Source: Saxidomus purpurata
Lineage: Eukaryota; Mollusca; Bivalvia; Venerida; Veneridae
Direction: 5' to 3'
Assembly (NCBI GenBank): GCA_022818135.1
Contig: JAFMSR010000008.1
Span: forward strand, 6,131,679 to 6,195,678
Length of the DNA: 64,000 nt
Part shown: piece after piece, positions 52,501-61,500 of the stretch
How positions within the stretch are numbered: position 1 is the stretch's first letter
Layout: the number at the start of each line of letters is the position of its first letter
The notes under the pieces: model-generated
Seen by the model: the letters and a program-made list of their open reading frames with translations, nothing else
What the model was told of the DNA's origin: nothing
Databases searched by the model: none
Position numbers and translations under genes: made by a program

Positions 52501-55500
52501 AACAGAAATAGAGGTTTTATTGTATGTAATGTTTACTTCCCTTCACAGCATTTTCACAGAATTTTCATGTGTAGTTGTGATGTAATTTTAAAAAATATTT
52601 CTGGAACTTGTGGCCATCTTTTAATGTAATTTACCCATCAGTAAGTTTCATTAAAGGCCATTAATGCTGGACATACTTTGACATCTTGTGTTTCATTTGT
52701 TTCAGATGTTGACAGAAAGAATGAACATGGAATCTCACAAAGCAAAGCATGAAGAACCAGAAGGACATTTTAGAATTGAAAATTCTGGTACATTGATTTC
52801 ATGTTTTTTCACGTACACATATTTTACTTTCCCATGATAGTTGAAAGCTCTACATTCAGCGCTTCGAGTCTAGTCTCGTATGTATACTGCCGGAATTCTC
52901 TCTGGATGACTACAAGCTTTGGCTTCAGAAGATATTATAAGTGCTAATAAAAGATAAATATAGGTGTTGGTTCTTTAGAAATGTTTTCAGAAATGTGCAT
53001 TTAGTTATGCTGGCTTGATTATTTATAAAAAGTAAATACATTGTAGTTCCGCTTTCCTTAAATGTTGGGCTGCCTCCATTTACAACTGTTTAGAGTTCCT
53101 GATTTGAAACCACTGTAACCTCTCATTGATTGAGGGTCAGCTACTGACCATGTCTCTTTTTGTGAGAAAGTTGGCAGTTTCTTACAGAAGATAGGGTTCT
53201 AGAACTGGTCATTCCCAGGAACGATTGTTACGTAAACTGCTTGCCTGAAAATTGACTGAAATATGGTAGGAACAGGTGTTAAACCTACACAATAACATCT
53301 ATCCGAAAGTGCTCTCTGTGAGCAGAGAGTGTAATCGTAAACCATGGTTTTTGATCGAGGCAGAATATGTTTTTTTTTGTTTTTTTTTAGCATTACTGAA
53401 AGTCGTTGCCACCATGATCAGACAGTCCAAGCCAAGCCCAGAGATACTGGAGGTGAAGAGGGTGTTCTTGTCAGACCTAACCATACTGTGCAAAAACAAC
53501 AAGGATAACAGGAGGTATATGTTCAAACTACCCTTTTTTTGGAGAACATGCATTGTCTTTTTATGTCGCAGAAATTAAAATATAGCTTTTCTTGATAAAA
53601 AGCATGAAGATAATGTATTGTTTAAAGCTACTAATGACACCCAAGATGTGTTTAGTCTATCAAAGGTAGTCTAGTCTATCAAAGGTAGTTTAGTTTTCAG
53701 AGAAGTTTATAAGCCAATTATATTCACAGAGACTTTGGTTCATTAGAAGGAAATAAAGATAATTAACGGTTTTAAGAGCTTTTCTTTCTCTGGAGATACT
53801 GCATGTCCGATAAATTTGACATCATGTCTGTCATCCACTGCTGTAAGGGGAAGAGTTGCCAGCAATTTGAGGATACTTGTTTATTGGTTAGACATTTAGA
53901 ATGTAATTGAAGAAAAATGTGAGGTAATTGGCTGCATGGACATACCTAATATAGTGTTGAAAATGAAAATATAAACAAGCATCAACAGAAACAAAGGGGT
54001 GGGAGGAGGGATGGATTTGTTGTAAAAGGTTGTAAATATATGAAAGTTTTATTATACCCCCAAAACGAAGTTTAGGGGGGTATATAGGAGTCACCCCGCC
54101 GCCCCCCCCCCCGGTTGGTCTGTCGGCTCGGGCGTCGGTCGGCCTGTTGCATTTTCCTTGTCCGGAGCATAACTTGAAAAGTACTCATTGGAATTCAATA
54201 CAACTTCATACAATCGTCAAGCACATTGAGGGAAGTGCAGTGCACAAGAACCATAACTCCATCTTGAATAATTACAGAGTTATTGCCCTTTGTTACTTTT
54301 CCTTGTCCGGAGCATAACTTGAAAACTACTGGTTGGAATTCAATACAACTTCATACAATGGTCAAGCACATTGAGAGGAAGTGCAGTGCACAAGAACCAT
54401 AACTCCATCTTGACGAATTACAGAGTTATTGCCCTTTGTTGCTATTCCTTGTCCGGAGCATAACTTGAAAACTACTGGTTGGAATTCAATACAATTTCAT
54501 ATAATGATGAAGCACAATGGGAGGAAGTGCAGTGTACAAGAAGCATAACTATATTTAGAGTATTTACAGAGTTATTGCCCTTTGTTACTTTTTCTTGTCC
54601 GGAGCATTACTTGAAAACTATTGGATGGAATTCAATACAACCTCATACAATGGTCAAGTACATTGAGAGGAAGTGCAGTGCACAGGAACCATAACTCTAT
54701 CTTGACTCATTACAGAGTTATCGCCCTTTGTTACTTTTCCTTGTCCAGAGCATAATTCGAAAAGTACCAGTTGGAATTCAATACAACTTTATACAATGAA
54801 GAAGCACAATGAGAGGAAGTGCAGTGCACAGGAACCATAACTCAATCTTGACTAATTACAGAGTTATTGCCCTTTGTTACTTTTCCTTGTCCGAAGCATT
54901 ATTCGAAAACTTCTGGTTGGAATTCAATACAACTGCATACAATGGTCAAGCACAATGACAGGAAGTGCAGTGGAAAGAACAATAACTCTTTCTTGACTCA
55001 TTTCAGAGTTATTGCCCTTTGTTACTTTTACTTGTCTGGAGCATTATTCGAAAACTATTGGTTGGAATTCAATACAACTTCATACAATGGTCAAGCATAT
55101 TGAGAGGAAGTGCAGTGTACAAGAACCATAACTCTATCTTGACCAATTACAAAGTTATTGCCAAGAACAATATCTCTTTTTAGTTTGTTTGCAAGGTATT
55201 CTGTTACTACGAACTTTCTCAGTTTATAAAGCAAGTCTTTTGGGGGTATTAATCACATTTAGTGATAGCTCTAGTTTATTTTCAGAACTGTGCTACAGAT
55301 GTCAGTATGGCAGGACTGGTTATTCTCCATGGCTTATGTATATCCTCAAAACCAGGAGCAACATAAGATCACCGAGATGGTGATGGCGTTGTTCAGAATG
55401 CTCTTACACCATGCCATCAAGTTTGAGTATGGTGGATGGAGAGTTTGGATTGATACACTTGCTATATTACATTCCAAGGTAAAACCTTTGTCTATGCGTT

Positions 55501-58500
55501 GAGAAGCTGGTGTTAAATCAAGAGGTTGTCAGCTCTGTCCTGAGAAGTACCAGTGTTTTGTGTGATAGTATGACCAAATATGTTACTGCTTACAAAGTTG
55601 ATGCAATATTGTCTCTTGAGAAAGCTATGGTTCTTTGTAGATTATATGTAGTTTTCAAGGTTGAAAATGCAGGAATAACGAGCAGGACCTTGAAATAGTA
55701 AGAACTACGGGCTTCCTTACTTTAAGTACACAACATAAGAAAAAGGAGAAGGAACAACCACATCAACACTGGGTTAATATGGACTTGGTTATTTAATTAG
55801 TACACAAGTATAGTAGCTCTCAAACTGGTATTTTAAAAAGAATGTAAGTATAGTTTAAAAGTTCAATTCTGGCTACTGTTAGTCCAGACTTTCATAGAAG
55901 ATGGTTTTAATCTGCATCTGTTGTCCACTGCAGACGCTCTACATCAAGCAGATTTTTCTTTTGGTCAGTCTGTAAATTCTATAATTATTCATTTGGCCAG
56001 AATCGATAGACTTTTTTAGCTGTATTATATGAAAGTATTAGATGTATAGATGCTATGAATAATGTCTTTGATAAATATTAATAGGTTGCTTATGAGGATT
56101 TCAAGCGACACATGGCCAAGATGTACAAACAGTATGATCGACAGAGGGTAGATGATTATGCAGACCAGGAGGAACGTAGCAGACAGCCAATCAGCACCAT
56201 TTCAGGTGTTTCAGATGCTGAATTGAATAAACCTCTACCCAAATCAACAGTAAAAGTTACAGAAATAGAAGATTCTGAGGCAGCTGGTGCTGAAAAACCA
56301 TTGGATAATGAAAATGAGGCTAGCTCAAAAATTGGCCAATCAGATGCTAGTAAAACTGTTAATGGTGAGGTGGAAGATGAGCCTCTAGAAAGTAAGAAAG
56401 CTGGTGATACTGCCACAGCAGAGTATCAAAGGGATAAGCAGAAAATTCCGACGAGGACTGATTCAACACGAAGTGGGCACAGGATGTTTAGTTCAGGGCC
56501 CAGGGCCCCACCATTTAGGATACCAGAGTTCAGATGGTCTTACTTACATCAGCAGTTGCTGAAAGACCTTCTTTTCTCCATAGAAACTGATGTTCAAGTA
56601 TGGAAAAGGTGAGTCTGACAGAAATAGAATGTTCCAGTCCATTTTAAAAACTAGAAAAAGAGAACTTTTATAATGTATCATAAAAAACATACAACATGTA
56701 AAAGGTTGTAAAAGGCAAATTAAGGAAATGGTCATTGAAAAAAACATCTTCAGGCATGGAAAAACTTGTCGCATGTTGTGGTATGTGAGCTCTTTAAAAG
56801 GTTTGTGCAAATACTGAAATAGGTGAGTAGAAAGAAGAGAATGCTGCAAGACTCCCACATGTTCTTCACATTCATTAAACATTGGGCATAATATTGGTAT
56901 TTGTTCATGCCAGTACAGTTAGTATGAGCGTTATCCCTTTAGAGTTAGATGTATCTCTTGGTTTACCATTCCCCACCCACCTTCATTGAATGTGACAACA
57001 GTAATACAGTATTTATGCTCCTATTTCAGCCACTCAACGAAGACTGTGATAGATTTTGTAAACTCTGGTGAGAACAGCATATATGTAGTGAATGTTACAC
57101 ACATGATCTCACAGTTAGCGGACAATCTCATCACTTCCTGTGGAGGACTCCTCCCGCTGCTGGCAGCGGCAACTTCATCAAACGTGAGTTCCTTCATGTA
57201 CCGTAAATACTCGGCCATAAGTCAACCAAATACCATCTCGAAATTACCTTTCAAAAGTTTAGTTGACTTATGGCCGAAGTTCTACAAAAAAAAATAAAAA
57301 ATATCAACATGTACATGTGACCACGCAAGTTCTTAATTTTGACTTGTGATAAACAGAAGCACTGCAATGTACAGTTTTAGTAATTTGGTAGATACATAAA
57401 ACATAAGAAGATGTGTAAATAATTTAGAATGCTGCAGGCCTTCGTGGTCAATATCTGCGCATAAACTGTAAGAGTTGCTCACTATTTGATGAACAATATT
57501 TAAATGGATATTATTTCTTGTGGAAAAAATTGCTGCATTAAATCTTCTGTTAATACTGCTTTGGTCAAAAGTTGAAAATATACTGCATGTTTAATAATTT
57601 TTTCATACAGTTTATTTCACTAATCTAAAGGAAATTTGCTATCTTATTTTGAAGGGTGAAGTTGAGATTTTGGAGCCAACACAGGGTCTTAGCATAGAAC
57701 AGGCGGTGTCGATTCTGCTGCGCATTATGAACTTGACAGATATCCTTGTTTTTGCGAGTGCCACAAACTTTGTAGAACTTGAACAGGAGAAGAACATGCC
57801 AGCCGGAGGAATACTGAGGCAGTGCCTTAGATTAGGTAATATACCTTTTCCCCAAGGTTATTGAGGAAATGTCCGCACAATTCGCAGTCAAGATCATACT
57901 TACAGAATCATGAGCATATTCTCTGATACTTATGATATATCGCAGCTGAAATTATATGAAGTGTACTGTTGACAGTAGTGTCGAATTGCACCGAAAAACA
58001 AAAACATGATGTATGGCAAATGAAATAACTCTGAATAAGTTATGTCATTCAGTGTAAAGAATTTCTTTTACCAACATGCAAGGGAAGGGTATTTAATATA
58101 AAAGAAGTGTTCACTTTGTTGCATTTTTTTTTTATAGGAGATTTTTATTGTTCTGCCATTTAAGTTGAGAACTGATACAATTATGTAAATTTTGAAAACA
58201 GATTATTCCTGATAATTTAATAGAGCTGGTTCTCAAATTTATGAGGTTGCTATTGATTCATTTCGTAAACATTTTGCGAAAGTTTGGTATTGAAAGAAAG
58301 AAGGATCTTAAAATTGATAATTCAGTCAACAATAATAAAACAGTCTACGTCTAAATATATCATAATTATATTACTTCTAATTTCAGTATGTACAGCAGCT
58401 GTTCGTAACTGTTTGGAGGTACGGCACAGACAGGTTCCACCTACCCCACCCACCCCTACATCAACCGCCAACCCGCTGGCAGCACATTCTAGGGATATGT

Positions 58501-61500
58501 TGGGTCAGAATGGTACCACAGATCCCATACAAGCCCTGATTGAAGGATCACACCCAACTAGGAGGGTTTGTATCTAATTAAAATAAAAGCAGAATTCCAA
58601 CTTGCAGTTTATTGTTAGAATAAGTCAATTTGTGAAGTCACCAATCATGTGAACATTTCTATTGTAAAACTGAAAATTATGCTTCTTTTGCTCCAAAAGG
58701 CTTGTTTACACATTTGTAAGTTGTGAATAAATCAAAAATTCAAAAATCTTAAAGAAAACTACTCACAAGTATGAAGAAGTTTACAGCAGTATGTGTTGAT
58801 GAAGAGCTTACTGTCGCTATATAACTAAACTACAGTTTAAAATAGGGATGATACCTTTTTCATGTAAAATTTAAATATCTGTAGTATATTACTGAGTTTC
58901 GGTGTAATACGTTTTTCAGAATATTGTGGAGAATCTGAACGAGCAGTTGTCGCCAATCAAAGACTTTGACAAGCTTCTGCAGGACATGGATATTAACAGA
59001 CTGAGGGCAGTTGTCTATCGTGATGTGGTAAGGACACATTCTTGTGATATGAGCCTTAGTAAGCACTAAATCTTGTTTGTAAAACTGCTCTAACGTGGAT
59101 GGGGTATTTGAATCGAAGCAGCTTTTGGTGAGCTTGACATTGTTGTCACATGGCAGTTCAGTGTTTTATGTACATGCATGATGAGAGGCTGTAATACTGT
59201 CTGAGCAAGCCAGTGCTTTACTTTGTCACTTATTTGGGATAGTGGATGGGGGGCTGTGATCGGGGTAAAATACCTAATGTTTTTTCATGATGATGCAGAA
59301 TGTTTGGGGTAGCACCCAACTCAGAAACACAAAGGTCAAGGTTACAAATAGACATCTTTCAGCGTGTCTAGACTGTAACTTAGCCACATTGGAAACTATT
59401 GGTAATGCCTGCTCCTATATGAAAGTTAAAAGCTGTGAAGAAGTTGTACAACTTACGTGTATTTCTTTCTTGCAGGAGGAAACAAAACAAGCCCAGTTTC
59501 TAGCCTTAGCTATAGTGTATTTTACGTCAGTGCTTATGGTATCTAAGTACCGAGACATTCTGGAACCGCCAAGTCCGGCACAGACACCCAGTCAGATGCC
59601 ACGCCGCAGTTCAAACAATACACCTTCAGGTATGTCTCTGGTTCTGTTAAATAAACCAATGAATCATATATCAAACTATAGTATGCACTTGGTATATATC
59701 GATGCTTTACCATATTCTGCAGAATGAATTGTTGGTTATTCACATGCTCACTGAACCTTTACAAACTCTATTTTGAGAAAACCAATGTTTTCACATGTTA
59801 TCATTGTGGAAAGATATTATAATTACGAGAAAGTTCATGTTTGTTAAGTCATCTTTGAGGTATAAGGGGACAGTTCGGACCCTTACTTACAAGCGGGTCA
59901 GGATCCTTAATTGTTCTGGCAACCAAATGTTGGTTTCCATGAAAAATATTAATTTAAAATATATTTGACACCCTACTGCATTTTGACAAGTCAAACATGA
60001 GTTTCTTACATAGAATCCTTAACTGAATTATTCTCATGTTCATTATGATATTGTACTTAGAGAATTGGTCATTTTCATATATAGGTAGTTTGCCTTGTTG
60101 ATATTACTATAATGGTCTTAGTAATGTTTTGTTGACTTGTATATGTCGTAAACCTGTCTTATGTACGGTGTGATGTCAACAAATTTGTAGAAATATGTAA
60201 AAATGGTAGATGTATGTGATTTTTCTTGTTGACTAAATGAATACAGTGCTACACAGGGGGTAATGAAAGAAATTTCATCTTAGTATTTATAATGCAATTG
60301 ATTGTCATTTTATGTAGATATGCATGTACTTCATGTAACAGACATGGGGATGAGTCTTTCTGAAGACTGCAGACTCGTCTATAGAGCTATGACAGACTGC
60401 CCTGTTTGCATGTACTGGGAATTGTGCATGTACAGTAAACTCTGTTTATAACGAACTCCTTGGGACCAGCTAAACTTGTTCCTTATATCTGGAGTTTGTT
60501 ATATCCTTATGACATTTTCATATGAAAGAAAAAAAGAAAAAAAATCGGGCCGAGAAAATTTGTTCCTTATATCCGGACTTTCACTATATCCTGAGTCGTT
60601 ATATACAGGGTGTACTGTACTGAGTATAGTTTGTCAACTATAACAAGTATGATATCCATCTCAGAGAATCAGAATGATTTTACAGTATTGCTGTATATAA
60701 TATCTTTTCATGTTGATGATAATACTGGGTAGGGTCCTTCATTAGAAATAGTCTGGAAATGGACAGTATGGCAGAAATTATCTTATTAAATTTTTTTTTA
60801 ATTTTCTAATTTTGTATAAGTTTTGAGGTAATGTTGCCTGTATCTTTCTTTAAAAAATACTGACCATTTTCATCAGTTGAATTTGTTATCTGAAGCTGTA
60901 GTCTGTGATTCCACTGTCCTTCTTGTGTTCAGTGTACATGTTGTTATAATAGTTTTAATATTAGTTAATGGTAAAAGCCAAAGAAAATTTATACTGGTAA
61001 GTTATTTATGGTTGTGTTTCTAGGCCATTTTATTTGAATGATCATGATCTGCGTTTAAAATGACTACAGAATGTCCTGGCAGTTTCCATGCAGAGCTTGT
61101 ACTTTTTATATCTTTTATTTGTGGAATGGCATGCAAGCTTTTCTAATTTTCCTATTCATGCAGCTGCTAAATACTGGAATAATCTACGTCCAACCATGTC
61201 ATTGTTGGTTGACGGAACTACCATTGAAAGTATCAAACTTAAAGAACAACTTAATGGTAAAAGTGCAGAACCAAAGCCTGTTGAACAATCAAAAAGTCAG
61301 TGTGATAATGAACAGTCCAAGAGTTCAGATGTTCCAAAAGCATCTGTAGCCACCGTTGAAATGTCTGTGAAGGGAAAAGAACTCTCTGGGTATTTAGAAA
61401 ATGAGCAGGGGCAAAAATCCCCTCCTTCCACAGGAAGTCTGCAAGGGAGTGAAGAAGACAAGGAGTCACCAAAAAGTGGAACAAATAAATCTGCAACGGA

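Noticed and set aside
56156..56416. Minus-strand 86-codon ORF
   Set aside because: Antisense shadow of the acidic linker in exon 25.
61071..61349. ORFs starting before 61164
   Set aside because: The upstream part is intron and pyrimidine tract; the conserved frame begins at the acceptor.
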